Translations under genes and position numbers: made by a program | DNA from: Mugil cephalus | Lineage: Eukaryota > Chordata > Actinopteri > Mugiliformes > Mugilidae | Assembly: GCF_022458985.1 (NCBI RefSeq) | Contig: NC_061772.1 | Span: forward strand, 14,374,001 to 14,438,000 | Reading direction: 5' to 3' | DNA length: 64,000 nucleotides | Part shown: positions 1-12,988 of the stretch, one piece after another | Layout: every line of letters starts with the position of its first letter | How positions within the stretch are numbered: position 1 is the first letter of the stretch | Notes under the pieces: model-generated | Databases searched by the model: none | What the model was told of the DNA's origin: nothing | Seen by the model: the letters and a program-made list of their open reading frames with translations, nothing else

Positions 1-1930
1 CACCCTCCGGTGTGCTTAAGTCAGAAATAGATCTCACCGTCAGGCTTGAAAGGAGTATGCTGAACAATCAGCAGCACATTCACAAAAAGGGGTTGAGGAA
101 AGGGGCGGTTGAGGACCGAGCAAGGTGGAGGAGACAGAAGAACGACAGGGGAGTATAAAGAGACCCTGAGCAAAATTAAAGACGGGGGTATGTAAAATCT
201 GCTGTTTATAGCCGCAGTTCCACTCCCTCCTGCTCCACGTGAATGCACTTAAACCAACCCAGGCTCTTTTTCAGTGTGAAAATAAGCCTTGCGGGCATTT
301 TTTCCATTGATCAGACTGGTAAAGAGCGTGCCCAACTTCGGCATTAACGTCTCCAGTCACCGTGACGTGCATAAAATGCATCGGCATGGAGAAGTCCGCC
401 ATTGAGCTTTCACTAGCAATGGTACGAAAAAAAGCCGTCACGGGGTGATTTTTATAAAGCCTGTAAATACAGCAAGGAGAAGGCCCAGAAGTCAATTGTT
501 GTTTCATAACACTTGAACTACCACATGCTTACAACCTGTTATTTGGACAAACTAACGGCAAAAATAAATGACATACCGTGCCTTTAAGTCGATTCAACAC
601 AATGGCCACATCATAAATGATAAAATTCAAATGCATTGATTGTCCCTACTGACCAGGTCTCGTCCTCTTGTGGCTGCTCTTTGCGAAAGGGCACTTTACT
701 CAGCATGACTTCAGAAAGAATCAAGTCACACACCGCTTTAGGAGATGAGCTGATCATTCGGGCATTGGGTGATTCTCTCCTTCTGCCCGTCAGCTCTGCA
801 TTACATCAGCCTCTTCACAGCAGAGAGATACATACTGTATGTAAAAACTGACATGTGACTGGCTGGGGAGAATGAAAAAAATCCTTTTATTCCCTTAATC
901 TAAAACAAAGAACAAATCTGTCCCCTCCAAAACCTGTTTATAATTACTTAGAAATTTTAAACTGTTTTCTCATACTGCACGGTTTGATTAGCTTTAGCCC
1001 TAACATAGATACGGAAAGAGCCTGTTTTTTAGTTTTAATAACTTGCGTTAGAATTATTTTTATCATTATTTGGTCACTTGGGGGCAGCAGAAACAAATTA
1101 CAAACCAAATTATTTAAGCCGATGTTGCTCGTCAACAATAGCACCACCAGCAACCGTCTAAAAAGCAGGTTTCACGGAGGCTTCGCAGACTTTATGTAAC
1201 ACGAAGGAGGCAAATGCTAATTGAGAATGGGATGACTCACTTGCATTAGCAGAAGTGGATCCTTCTGAGCTCTTGTACCTTTGATGTTTCCACCTAAGGT
1301 GTTTTAGGTGTTTCATTGGGAATCGCTTTTATTTGCAAAACGTGCAAAATTTATATTGCGTATAATTGTCTGTGTGCGTGTGTAACCGCATGGCTCACAG
1401 CGGTGGATTCAGTACACAGTTACAGTGCGTCGTCAACTTCCCCAGAGCAAAACCGAGGGAAAAAACAACAAGAGGGAGGAGTGGAGAAATCAGTATGGCG
1501 TGTGCGTCTCTGTGTCTTCTTATAAGGGGGACTGTGCCTCTGTGGCAGTGTCTGTGAGTGTGCGCGCGCGCCAGACACAAAAGCTGTAAGTATGTCAGCA
1601 TGTGCAAATGTGTGTGTTTTGTGTGTGATAAGAGGGATGGAGGAGGGTGAAGGAGAGAACCCAGAGCAGTGATAGTGTAGGAAGGAGGAGGAGGATGCGA
1701 GGGAGAGGAGACGCTTGGCGAGGTGATGGATGAGCGATGGAGTGTGTCTGTGGCCAGGGTGAGTGTAGTGTAGGTGTGTGTATTAGAGAGAGATTGTTCT
1801 TCTACGAAAGGGATAAATTATTGCACAAAATACTCTAATTGGCCCACATATGGCTTTGCACCAGGGGTGTTTGCACTGTGAACTGGTTTAATATTGATGC
1901 TTTTACTTGACCTTGTCTATGTACTGTATA
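1..1930. other. Non-coding DNA, no gene recognised
   Basis: Short open frames occur on both strands, but none shows a recognisable domain, a family resemblance or a consistent exon structure. From about 1300 to 1790 the strand is rich in GT/GA (GTGTGCG runs and GGAGGAGG purine tracts). It could be intergenic DNA, or an intron or flank of a gene beyond the left edge; the sequence alone does not decide. Confidence 0.5.
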
Positions 1931-2382
1931 TACGGATCAGCCACAACATTAAAAACACCTGCCTAATATTGTGTAGGTCTCCCTTTTGCCTCCAGAGGAG
2001 TTGTGGCTGGTCACCAGATGGTGGTGTCTGGAAATATAATGTTGTTATGCGTTAAGGGGATCAGGCTTGTTCTAGCGCACACCACAGGTACTTGATCGGA
2101 TGGGATCTAGGGAATCTGGAGGCCATGACAGCACCTTGTGATGTATTTGTGTTGTTCGTGTGTGCCCATTTCAGGTTGCATCCTGCTGGGGATGACTGGA
2201 GTGTCATTGCTATGGGGTGGGGGTGCCTGGTCTGGTCAAGGTGGGTGGTACATGTCTAAATAGCATCCAACCAAACGCCACGTTCAAACACGTCCAAGCA
2301 GAACATTGCATTGTCACAAGATTTTGTCAATGTTATTAAATTCTCCTGTCGGTGCTTTTAATGTTGTGGCTGATCGGTGTAC
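1931..2382. mobile_element. Non-autonomous DNA transposon, internally deleted
   Basis: The ends are inverted repeats: GATCAGCCACAACATTAAAA near 1935 and its complement near 2356-2376, followed by CGGTGTA. TA dinucleotides lie at both borders. The interior keeps pieces such as the GGGATCTAGGGAATCTGGAGG block near 2101, which I recall from a very common fish DNA repeat family with ATCAGCC(A)nACATTA termini. At about 450 bp and without a transposase frame it cannot move by itself. The superfamily is not certain from sequence alone. Confidence 0.7.
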
Positions 2383-5029
2383 ATATAGTACATCGAAGAA
2401 CTGAACTATAACTAAAATGGAGCTAAAAATTCCTCCTGTAGACATCTGATCCTGCAGTGACTGGACATGTTTAGTTGCTGTTAGTGCTGCACAAGGTGGT
2501 CACACCAGATACAGAAAACAAGGGTTCACATACCTAGGAAGTGATGCATATTTATTGAATAAATAAATGTTGATGTTTTGTGTCATTTTTATACTGAAAT
2601 GTAGAAAATTCTGTGGGGTCCAAATTTTTTTAAGCTGGGTTTTGGGCCTAGACTATCATCATACCATATTGTTTGGATAAACACACATTTCCCTGATAAG
2701 ACCATATGAAAATATTCCAACACACTATTGCTTTCCTGCAACAAAACAGCCTGAGGTATATTTCTACTTATGCCCGGTACATATATATATTCCTCACTTT
2801 AATTTTGGCTTAGTTTCCTTTCTTTGCAGAAAATCCCACTTCACAGAAACAGAATGTGGAAGCATCTGTGCTTTTGTGCCTATCTCCGTACGTTTGCTCC
2901 TGATCCAGAAGGCCAAGACTTCATAACTCATACTTTTCCACTCAACTGGCAAGCTTAAGCATTTTTTTTTTTTTTTTTTGGTTTGTACTGATATGGACAA
3001 CTGGTGGATCTGTGACAAATGAGTCACAGATACATTTCTTTGCATTTCTAGGTTCTTTCAGCTATCATGTTCTGCCAGCAGCAAAATCAAGTGACTGCAG
3101 AACAACTGGGCTAAGGACCAGGTCCAGCCTCAGTCTCTTCCAGAATTCTTCCTAATGTTGGGAATGTCAACTTGCTGTCACAACACTTCCAGTTTGGCCA
3201 AGTATGCAGACATTTTAGTTGTCATATGAAGACAGTTCCCATAGGGCGTCTCTCATTCCGCATCCTCCAAATACCGAGATGGGTTCTTGGCCCGTCTATT
3301 TAATCGAGGAAGCACTGATAACTTTGTGGACCTGTGTCCCAAGTTTGTTTGATTTCTCTTCGCGCGCCATATATCAAATGTTTTGTAACCTGCTAACACT
3401 CACCATACCGTACACAGAGCAGTAAATGCCATATATATATTAGCATACTTAGTGTAAAATATTGTAGAAGCTTGTTTTGTTATTGTTATCAAGATTACAA
3501 AATTCCCTTTTTTAAAAAAAAGAGACAGCTAAAATTGTTAGAAAGTAATCAGGAACAGCTTTGTAACTAACTCACAAAGTAAAATGTTAAGTTAATTAGA
3601 TAGTTGGAGCCATCCCTGTCACCACCTCAGGCTGCAAAATCGACAAGAAGATGACTGTTTTGTCTGCCTCTGCCTGAAATCAAGGGTTCATTCAAGGCTA
3701 AAAATAATTTTAAGGCTTAACTCTGCAACCACAAGAAGCTTACTAAAGGGTCGAATCTTTCATTTTTACCTATTGAATAGTGACTGATGTGAATTATATG
3801 AAAAATATGGGAAAAATCAAAACTGAACTGCAAGACTACTTATCCCCCCCCCCCCTGTATCCAGTTAGTGCGCAGAGTGACCGAAGTGAAATGTCGAACA
3901 AACGGCACAAAGGGAGTTGCTGAGCCAATTCAATCATTCCCGCATAAAAACAGAGCTTGCACTCAAAGAGATCGCAGCAAGGTGAAATCCACCTCCTTAT
4001 CCCCTGCCAGAAACTGCGCTGGAGAAGCAAGACAATTGGTTTCCCCGCTTGTTTTATGTTGGTTGGTGGTTAGTTGACTCTGAAGCTCCTATAAGGATCC
4101 TCCGCTGTCTCTTTCGCCACCCCCACTGACACTTCTTTTCTTCACCTCCCTCCAAATCCCTAAATCACTCTGGCAGTGGACAAGCATACAGTTAATAAAC
4201 CTATCAGCCTACAGGGAAGTTGTTTGGTGGTGTGTTTGTGTGTGTGTGAGACAGACCAGCGGGGGGAGGGCAGAGTAACCTGTGTATCTGTATATTAAGT
4301 CTCGAGGCAGGAAAAGGCACTGTATGTAACACTGATAGCGGCCCGGAGTGATAACTCCATCTGACAAATGTTCTAGAGACATTTTCAGCCTCACAACCAC
4401 ATAAAAAGGAGAAGAACAACTGTACCTGCTGGAACATATTGCTCTAAAGTGTTGGAAACACGATTCGTTATCTTGATGCGCCATGATGACGAAGCATCAA
4501 AAGCCAGTGTGCGTTTAGGTATGGATGTTCTGTGCCCTGTCACAGCTGAGAGGGTAGGTCACATATTTTGATATGCAGGTGCACGGAAGCTCAGGGTTTC
4601 CTGCAGCAGGCAGGCAGCTCTCTTGTCAGAGGTGTACCGAGGCATGACACGGAGTGACACACACGCACACACACACACACACACACACACGCGAACGCAC
4701 ATCTCTCCCTCTCGGCAGCCATCCACCGCAGGACGGCTGATAAAAATATCACAGGCCCTATCAGGCAATTAAACAGGGAGACGCAGCGGAGTGTGTTTGC
4801 TGCTTAATGGCTTCGGCCTCCCCGCAGAGAAGTCAGCGTGACTCCCCAATAGGGGGGATACAGACCACTGATGGAGTGGGAAATCAAAAGGTGGGAGAAG
4901 CAGCTACACTGGTCACAGTGAACGGTTTCTCTGTCGTGTGGTGGAAAGGGATTAACATGTAGAGAGCAAATGTTTCTGTTAAGAAATAAAGTGAACTTTT
5001 AATTGTATTTTCAGAATACATTTATTATA
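2383..5029. other. Non-coding DNA between two transposon remnants
   Basis: No exon-like open frame with recognisable protein similarity was found on either strand. Simple-sequence tracts are present: a T run near 2961-2979, a C run near 3844-3854 and a CA repeat at 4657-4692. Confidence 0.5.
4657..4692. repeat. (CA)n microsatellite
   Basis: Roughly 17 CA units with one interruption (ACACGCACAC). It is a likely polymorphic marker with no visible coding context. Confidence 0.9.
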
Positions 5030-5434
5030 TACACCAATCAGGCATAACATTATGACCCCCGTCCTGATATTATGTCCCTCCCCTATGTGCCTATTGTTAG
5101 AGAGGGCTTTGGGTCCTATGGGTTCAGGGGAGGGGCCTCTGTGGATCATTCCACAGATACTCGATCAGTTTGGGATCTAGGGAATTTGGAGGTCAGGTCA
5201 ACACCCTGTGGGTGTTCCTAAACTGTTTATGTATGTGTGTCTGTGTCAGGCTGCATCCAGCTGGGGATGGCTGCTGCCATCAAGGAGTGTCATTATGAGG
5301 CAGAGGTGCCTGGTCTGGTCTACGTGGGTGGTACATAACTAGGTAACAAAAGTCCAAAGGTTTCCCTGCAGAACACAAGAGTCGTCACAAGATGGACAAT
5401 GTTATTTGGTCATGATTCTATGATACATGGTATC
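5030..5434. mobile_element. Second degenerate copy of the same DNA transposon family
   Basis: It begins TATACACCAATCAGGCATAA, matching the CACCGATCAGCC-type terminus of the element at 1931. It shares the interior blocks GGGATCTAGGGAATTTGGAG and CAGCTGGGGATGGCTG. The right terminus (TTGGTCATGATTCTATGAT) is decayed. It is non-autonomous and older than, or differently deleted from, the copy 2.6 kb to its left. Confidence 0.6.
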
Positions 5435-8216
5435 TTCTTTGTTTAGGTGCCTTTGAGCAAAACTTTAACTCACCGTCGCCTCTGGTGATTCTTCTCTGTT
5501 TCCAACGCCACAGCACGACCAATTACACTTGTGCGGTATGTTTCATGCACTTAGATCTCAGATCACGTACACTTTGTAGAAATCCTTGTGCATGTAAACA
5601 TCATGTCCTAGAAACTAGCTATAAGACAGACCTGTAGGCCATCGTGGAGGAGAGCTGCACTCCATAGCAGGCATTCCTCAAACCCAAATGGACATTATCA
5701 GCCGTGTGACCGAGGGTGGTATCTGCTCCATGTCTCAGCTCCTGCAACGTCTACCACTCTCACCTCGGCATTGGCTTGCTGATGGACTCCATATCGTCTC
5801 ACTTAATCTCTGTGATACAAGGTGGCACCACCCTGGACTTGGATAGAGACATGACTTCATTTTGGTTTGTGTGAGACAGATATAGGTAGAGGGGGAAAAA
5901 GTAAGGGAGTGAGGGTGTGTGTCGCATGTTCCCTAGATCCCAGCAGCAGTTGATAGAGACAGACGACGACTTTGATGGCTGGAATAAGCATAGGGGCAAA
6001 TCATCTACACAGAGGGAAACACATTTCAAGTCGTCTGTAATTACCTAACCTTCAAACTTAGCTCCAAGTGTTGATATAGAGTTACACAACAATGAAAGTG
6101 GGATATTCCTGGATGCCAGCCCAAGATCCCCCACTCACAAAATCTTTGTGGTGGAAAGTTGGCCTGGAGTCACTCCACTGGTAACTGATTATGCTCCTGC
6201 AAGTGTCTGCCAGGGCAATTAAATCATTTCGGCACGCTTTAAGCGGTATAACTTGCATACATGATGGTTCGGACCTGAGAAGTTTGATTTTGAAGTGAGG
6301 ACTATAACGGACAGGAACAGCGACCTACTTGATGATGCGCACAAAATGCATTCCTGATAAAAGGGGCAAGTGCCCAAGAGCATATTGATTAATGGCCTTA
6401 TTCTGGAGAATTGAGTCTGACATATGTTATTTCAGGAAGGAGGATTAGGATTAGGTCGCACCGGTCAGGGCACCAGATTTTTCAATACACATAATATTCG
6501 AGTGGGTCGAAATGAAGAAAGGCTATATGTGCGCCTGTACTCTACATCCTGCTCTCCTCCCCATCAGCATTAACATCCAGATGAAGGGCTGCTAACTCAG
6601 CTCTAGTCCAGCCTGCTCTTGCTCCACAGCTCAGCCTCCCAATGTGTGTGTGCTGCAGACAAAGATAGGACTCTCAAAGGGCCAGCACAATGCTGGGCGG
6701 CTCAAAGGCTCCCATTTCTGCTGGCTCCTTTCAGCCTCTCTCTATCACACTTTTTTTCTAATGGGGAAAAAATAACCCAAGCCACACATCAGAACATGCT
6801 GTAGCATTGACAAAATGACTTATCACTCCTGGCTGCACACTTCCCTCTCCCTCCCCGGATTCATCACCAACCTCCCCTTTAAAATGGCTGGCACCTCCTG
6901 GCGCTCGTCTAGCCTGTCACCCTTCCTCCGCAGTGACCTTGAGGCGGAGATGAAGGAGCAACGGTGCTCCCGTAACTGCTGCAATACAGCGTCTCAGCCC
7001 CCCTTCCACAAAAAAAAAATTCACACAGCACCAAGATTGCTCTCCCTAACACTGACAGCTGGAGGAGGGGGGTAAAAATCCCCTCTGCATATCTACATCA
7101 ATCAAAATAGGATTAGGGAGCCTCTCTCTGGTCCTTTTTATTTCCCATTAACTTGACGTTGCTGATGAAATACTGAGCTGTTACGTGGTAACTGGGGTTG
7201 CGGCGCCACATTGTAGCTTTCACTCCTTTTTGTCAGGAAGAGTTGAAACATTAATATACTTCCTTTAATGACAGACAAGCTTCAAAAAAGTCTGATGGTT
7301 TCGTGCGTGTTGAATGCTGCTTCATTCATTTTTCCACTGCCATGCTCATTACCAGAGTTATTTATCGTAACACTGCCACATTACCAATGATAAAGGGGCA
7401 GGGAGCGTTTCCGACAGCAAGACGCGCAGATGAAATGACGTGACAATGTGTGAAACAAAGCTGTCTGCTGTGATCAACCACCTTCCACCGGCAAAACGAT
7501 CCCACCCCCTCCCCTCTAAGGGAATCTGTGACCGGTCACGTGACCCGTCGAATGTGTCCCGGTGAAATCGGGACGCGGACATGAGATGATGCATGAATTC
7601 TTAATCAAATAAAGACAGTGAGAAGTGATAGGAGTGGAAGGCAATCGTCCCGGCCGTGCTGAATTAATGAGGCGCTGGCTTCCTTACGCATGCCAGATTT
7701 TTGAATGACTCGGCTCATCAGCTGTCTTCACCGCCCCCCGCCCTCCATCTTTGGGCCAAACCTCAGCAGGCGCAGAAACACAATATCAACCCTACACATT
7801 AAAACTGAAAATCTGTTCATTTTACGGCCTCGTGACCCCGGGTGTGTAGGGGGAGAGCAGCTTTCAGCTAGAGATTTTTCAGTTTCCTCCAAAAAGTAAG
7901 CGTTGCACAGCTCAGCTGAGGGGGCGGTCGGGGGTCCCAGTGCAGCGTGGTTAGGTGACCCTGTTCAAATCCTCTCGCTGACCACCTGAGCCTCCGCGCT
8001 GTGTGCCCATCTGCTGGCAGTGGAGTCAGGGAGCACAGAACTGATTCATTGCTTCACACCAATTCAAAAAATCTAGTTGCACTTGCCCCGCCGCGATACA
8101 CCTCCTCTCTCACACTTCTACCTTTTTTTCTTAACACCTGTACGGATGTCACTGAACGGCGCTGCCAAAGACATGCCGCCGTGCATTTTCCCTCAAAAAA
8201 GTAAAAATCACTCAAG

Positions 8217-8365
8217 GAGTTGGGCATTCCCATGGCAACCAGGTCCTGTGGTATAGGCTGGGATAACAGGCCAAGCCCAATGCCATTTGCATACAAATTG
8301 CCCAGCTGGTACCTTGTTGTTATGACAACGGCACACAGCTCCCAGAATTCATTTGGAAGTGAAAT
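8217..8365. promoter_or_regulatory. Possible enhancer-like block with octamer and X-box-like motifs
   Basis: A perfect POU octamer ATTTGCAT lies at 8285-8292, directly followed by ACAAAT. This resembles a composite POU/SOX site with one base less spacing than the usual form. CCATGGCAAC at 8230-8239 resembles half of an RFX X-box. The evidence is motif clustering only, and such motifs also occur by chance. Confidence 0.2.
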
Positions 8366-9328
8366 ACAAAAGGGAAGCAACCAGCGAGGGGAGTCATTGA
8401 TAAAATTTCTCTCTTTTTTTTTCTTTCATGCTGAAGATGTTGCTGACACTACGTTCACGTGTAAATCCAATTCCACTCAGGACCTGCAGGGAAAGAAATA
8501 ATGTACTCAAAACTGACAAGGCAGCGGCTTTAATGTGCAAAAAAATCAGCAGCTCTGTCAAATAGTTATGCATGTAATGTGTCTTATGAAATGTGCTGCA
8601 AATACACACATATTGATGATAAAAATTATACTATCCTGACATGACATTGACCATATTTTAGCGTTAAAGAAAGTGACGAGAAATTTTTTATAGTACTTAA
8701 TTCTGCAAACCTGCATGTGATTCCTCACACTGAGCAATGCCAAATCCTCAGAGCTTCTGCGAGAAAGTGAACTCTGCCGACAACACAGTGTCCTCTACTG
8801 GCAGCATGTGGCAGAAAGTTTACACAACCGCCTGTCTGGCTAAACAGATAATATTTAGCTCAAGGGCAAGTGAGCTGATGCTTTTCCATAGTCATCCTGG
8901 CTCAGCTTACTGGTCAGTAACACTGCCCTGCGTTGGGCTCCGTGAGCATTCGGTGAACCCTGCATATTTGTTTATTACAGCAAACTCCACGAGGTTCCTG
9001 TTTAATCATTAACTTCTGTGTTGCTGTCAGGCCATCGCAGGCTAATCAGTTTCTCTCAGATCCAGACAAAGCAGATCCTGGCTCCAATACTTGACCTGCA
9101 CTGCTGTGGGAGAGTGCTGATCTGAGGTCTGAGGGTGAGGTGAACCCTCACCCTCGCCTTTACATATTAAACCTTTTTTCCCCCTACAGCTTGTTAATAA
9201 TGGGCAAGAGCCCCAATGATACTCATGTTACAGATGCCTGGACAACTGGTTCAAACAACCTCAGTCCGGAGTAAAAGGTCCGTATCAACAACAGCACATG
9301 AACGCAGCAGAGTGTGGATATGTGTTGG

Positions 9329-9367
9329 CGTGTGTGTGCATGTGTGTGTGTGTGTGTGTGTGTGTGT
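9329..9367. repeat. (TG)n microsatellite
   Basis: An alternating TG tract with one GCA interruption, about 60 bp upstream of the predicted TATA box of dhdh copy 1. Length variation here could affect promoter spacing. Confidence 0.9.
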
Positions 9368-9426
9368 CACAGGCTCTACCTCAGGGTGGGAGCAGAAGCA
9401 AGGTGACACATTGTGCCTCTCTGGCA

Positions 9427-9433
9427 TATAAAT
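9427..9433 (+). promoter_or_regulatory. TATA box candidate for dhdh copy 1
   Basis: TATAAAT lies 156 bp before the start codon of copy 1. The TATA-like boxes of copies 2 and 3 lie 149 and 141 bp before theirs, and this shared spacing is the main support. Confidence 0.45.
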
Positions 9434-9582
9434 GCAGGAGCTTTCTAGTCGCTGCCCTCAAAGCATGACAGTTTACCAGGCGTCTTCCCCTCTACGTACA
9501 ACCTTTCCCAAGGTCATAACTTGAGTCTGCAGCGCAGCCCTTTGCTATAGCAACTCATTTGTCACTTACCATCCAATTGAAC

Positions 9583-12543
9583 ATGGCAACTCGGTGGGGG
9601 CTCTGTGGAGCGGGGAAGATCAGCCACGACTTCAGCGTGGCCATGAAGACTCTGCCTCCAGGAGATCACCAGGTATTCAATGCAAGCAAGCTCACTACTT
9701 TTTTTTTTTGTCACACAAGATGTCTCCTTTTGGCTGAACAGAGCAGTGGTGTTTGTGTGGGTGCTACTCTTATGTACAGATCGCGGTCGTTGCATCGAGG
9801 AGCATGGAGCGCGCCAAAGATTTTGCCAAGAAACATGGAATTCCGATGGCTTACGGCAGCTACGAGGAGCTGGCGAACGACCCAGGCGTTGGTGAGTCCT
9901 AAGAGTTGAGAAGAACCGGGCTGCACCGGTAGAGACTACGTGTGCGTTAGTGTTACCGCTTAAGGATGAAACACGTGTCATCACAGATATCGTGTACCTG
10001 GGAGTGCTGCACACAGAGCACTGGCGAGTTGGGTTGCTGTTCCTCCAGGCTGGGAAGAATGTGCTGTGCGAGAAACCCTTTGCCATCAACTCTAGACAGG
10101 TGAAAGACCTCGTTGCCGCAGCCAAGAAAAGCAAAGTCTTCCTGATGGAGGTAAGGTTGAGGGGACTCAAGAGTTTCACGCAGACCTCATCAGCACTGAT
10201 TGACTTTTGAGCAAACCAACCGTGACAGTGTGTTTAATATTTTGTTAGTATTCTTATTTGGGGAAATATTGTTATTTGCTTTACTGCTGAGAATTAGCTG
10301 AGGATATTGATACGGTGCATGTGGTAAATATGAAGCAACTGCCTGCAGCTGCTTTGCTCAGCGTAGCAGAAGGGAGACACAGCTTGTTTTGCTCTGAATA
10401 CAACTATATCTTGTTTGTTTTGTTAAATTTTACTTGCAACTCAGGGGGGACAAAAATCCACTGGAGGTGCTGCTGCTGACCAAAACCATAAAAAAATTAA
10501 GTGTAGTGGAGATGCTGTGATTATTTTTGGTTTTCCGCTATGCTAACTGTCTGCCGGCTACAGCGTCATACTCACCGTACAGGTATAAGAACGATGTTTA
10601 AACCTGCTGCAAGTGGCTGCAGTTCATTGTACATATAAACAAATGACAGTTTACGGACATTTACGTCCAGCTGTAGTTCAGTTGCATAATGCTACCAAGT
10701 AAATCCCAAGACTCATGTAAGAATCATAACCTGGCGCTCCTGGCTGTATTCATAATTAATGGTGCAGTAGTCAGATAAGTGAAAAGCTGTGGTAAAAACT
10801 TAAGTGTAAACTATTTTCAGTGGTAGTGGTGCTAAGCAGTCTGCTCTGCACCTCCCAGGCCATCTGGTCCCGCTGTTTCCCCGTGCACGCTGAGGTGCGC
10901 AGGTTGCTGGCGGAGGACGCTGTAGGGGAGGTGAAGCTGGTGAAGGCCTACTTCGGATCCCCGCAGCTCCACATCGCGCGCTCGGTGGAGAAGGAGCTGG
11001 GCGGAGGAGCTCTGCTGGATATCGGAGTGTACTGTCTGCAGTTTGTGCTGATGGTGTTCAACGGCGAGAGGCCAGAGTCCATCCAGGCCTCAGGGGTGCT
11101 GCTTGATTCAGGTATGATTCAGCACGCGGGTCACGCAGCAGAGGTGCGATATAGATTAATATTATTAACCACGCAGTGTGAATCGGCAATCATTAAAAAG
11201 AAAAAAACAACAAACGAGAAGAATCCCTTGTTTGACGCAGGGGAAACTTCTCTTCTTCCCTTGGGGCCTAAATACTTAATACTAAATACACTTTAAAATC
11301 AAGACTTATTAAAATGTCAGACTAATCCTAATCCCCCTCAGAGAATATAGTTATACAGTAAAAGTGGCAGGGAGACAGTAACTAAATCTCACTTAAAGAT
11401 ATCTCTCAATATATTTTCTTGAACACAAACGTTTGTAGCGCTAAACCTGAATATTACGGGACTGACTGCGGTGTGTTGCTTTGAAATGACCTGAAGTTAT
11501 TTGAAACAGTATACTAGCATTCATTGATTTATTCATTTAACAACAATACAGCAAGTATATTTAAAAAAAATAAAAAAAATGTTTGGCAGGAGTGGACGAG
11601 TCAGTGGTCGTGGTGATGAAATTCTCCAGGAAGAGGATGGCCTTCTGCGCCTTTTCAATCGCTGCTCGACTTCCAAACGATGCCGTCATCAGCGGGACTA
11701 AGGGCTCCATTAAAGTATGCCACGCTATACTGGAACGGTTTACTTAATTGAGGAACCATGAAGACATGCTAAGATGGAGTGACTGACCAATACTTTCACA
11801 TTTATATAAACTGAAACATTCAGACAAAAGTTCGTAAGTCCCCCTATTGGAGGACGTACAAACAGAGGGACTATGGGCTGTTCACAAAACAATGTACCTT
11901 CATTTCACCCTTCAGGTTCTTGGCCCAATGCACTGTCCCACAAAGCTGGTGGTGAACGACAAGGAAATGGAGTACCCTCTGCCTGAGCCGTGTCTCCCTC
12001 TGAATTTCACCAACAGCACAGGGCTTCGCTACGAGGCAGAGGAAGTGAGGCAGTGCCTGCTCAAAGGTAAACGCGTGATAAAAGCAAAGTTGTGTATTTC
12101 TCTTTGCAGAGGCTAAATTATTCGAAAGACTCTGAAGTTCAGAGACACGGCAGCATTCTTGCGGCTTCCAATGACAATTTAGACGAATCGTCATACACGG
12201 ATGCACTCATCAGATTAAATCAGAATCAATGCTGTTACCAGACCTTGGAATGTCCTCTAGCTCTTGTGGTATTGTGGTCTTAGTCGTGTTGCTTTTGTGC
12301 AGTTTACATCATCTTTACTGTTCCTGCTTTACCACAATATACGTTACATTTTGTACTTTATTGAAATAACTGGCTTTTAGCTGATGTCTCTGCCTGAGTC
12401 TTATTTTTATGATTAACCCCTCCTCATCTGCAGGACTCAAAGAGAGCCCACGAATGCCTCTGGCCGAGTCTGTCTTGCTGACAGAGATCATGGATGAAAT
12501 CAGGAAGCAGGTGGGGGTTATCTTCAGCCAGGACAGCCAGTGA
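9583..12543 (+). CDS. dhdh: Dihydrodiol / D-xylose dehydrogenase, dhdh copy 1 (divergent)
   Basis: Predicted cytosolic NADP-dependent oxidoreductase of the Gfo/Idh/MocA family. The mammalian enzyme oxidises trans-dihydrodiols of aromatic hydrocarbons and D-xylose. Seven exons: 9583-9672, 9780-9891, 9987-10150, 10859-11111, 11590-11714, 11916-12066, 12434-12543. All introns are GT-AG and join in frame to 334 residues, the usual DHDH length. The N-terminal Rossmann segment (W5-G6 to G11) is followed by the CEKP motif with catalytic Lys97, then Trp125, Phe154 and the [12 protein letters not shown] stretch with Asp176 and Tyr180. The start was chosen because ATG follows AAC, begins the conserved MATRWG, and matches the other copies. 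This copy differs from copies 2-4 at many positions, for example [15 protein letters not shown] around residues 154-168. It is the outlying, probably oldest member of the array. Confidence 0.93.
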
Positions 12544-12982
12544 CATCACTCTGAAGCAGAGCTGTCACACCTGACCTAAACCCAAGCCAAATGGAGCAGA
12601 GGCTTTGGACTTTGGACTCAGATCATTTATGGCGTGTGTATCGCACAGTATCACTGCAGCAACTCTGATAACACTCAATGAAAGAATAAGTAAATCACTG
12701 GAACATGTACATGTTTCCCCTGTGTCTGGAAGCAGGGAGTATGTACTTGATATATTGTTTTTTTGCAAACATATGCTACCCCAGATTCCCCCAAGCAAAC
12801 GCATGAAAATACAGTACATGAAAAACACTGCTGTATTACACAGTTTAACAAGATCAGACAATAGAAAAGAAATAATGTAAACAAATACGGCCGCGGCGCT
12901 GTGTGCCGCCATCCTGTAATGAAGTCCCAGACCTTTAAAGACAAACCCAGCTGTCACTGCGAGGTGTGTGATTGATGAATCC

Positions 12983-12988
12983 AATAAA
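12983..12988 (+). promoter_or_regulatory. Poly(A) signal of dhdh copy 1
   Basis: AATAAA about 440 bp after the stop codon. It is the first canonical hexamer found downstream, giving a 3' UTR of about 0.45 kb. Confidence 0.55.

Larger units (their letters stand above)
5435..9426. other. Non-coding flank upstream of the dhdh array
   Basis: No coding exon is recognised. Several stretches (about 6540-7080, 7380-7960 and 8200-8500) are less AT-rich and less repetitive than their surroundings, with clustered motifs. They look more like non-coding regulatory sequence than decayed repeats, but only a cross-species alignment could show this. A TG repeat lies at 9329-9367 just before the first dhdh promoter. 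Confidence 0.4.

Noticed and set aside
6619-7075. Possible exons in 61- and 86-codon + strand frames
   Set aside because: The sequence looks non-repetitive, but there is no protein similarity and no supporting splice pattern; a regulatory role is as likely.
9562-10179. 205-codon open frame on the - strand
   Set aside because: It lies exactly opposite dhdh copy 1 exons 1-3, crosses their splice sites, and has no recognisable domain; it is an antisense shadow.
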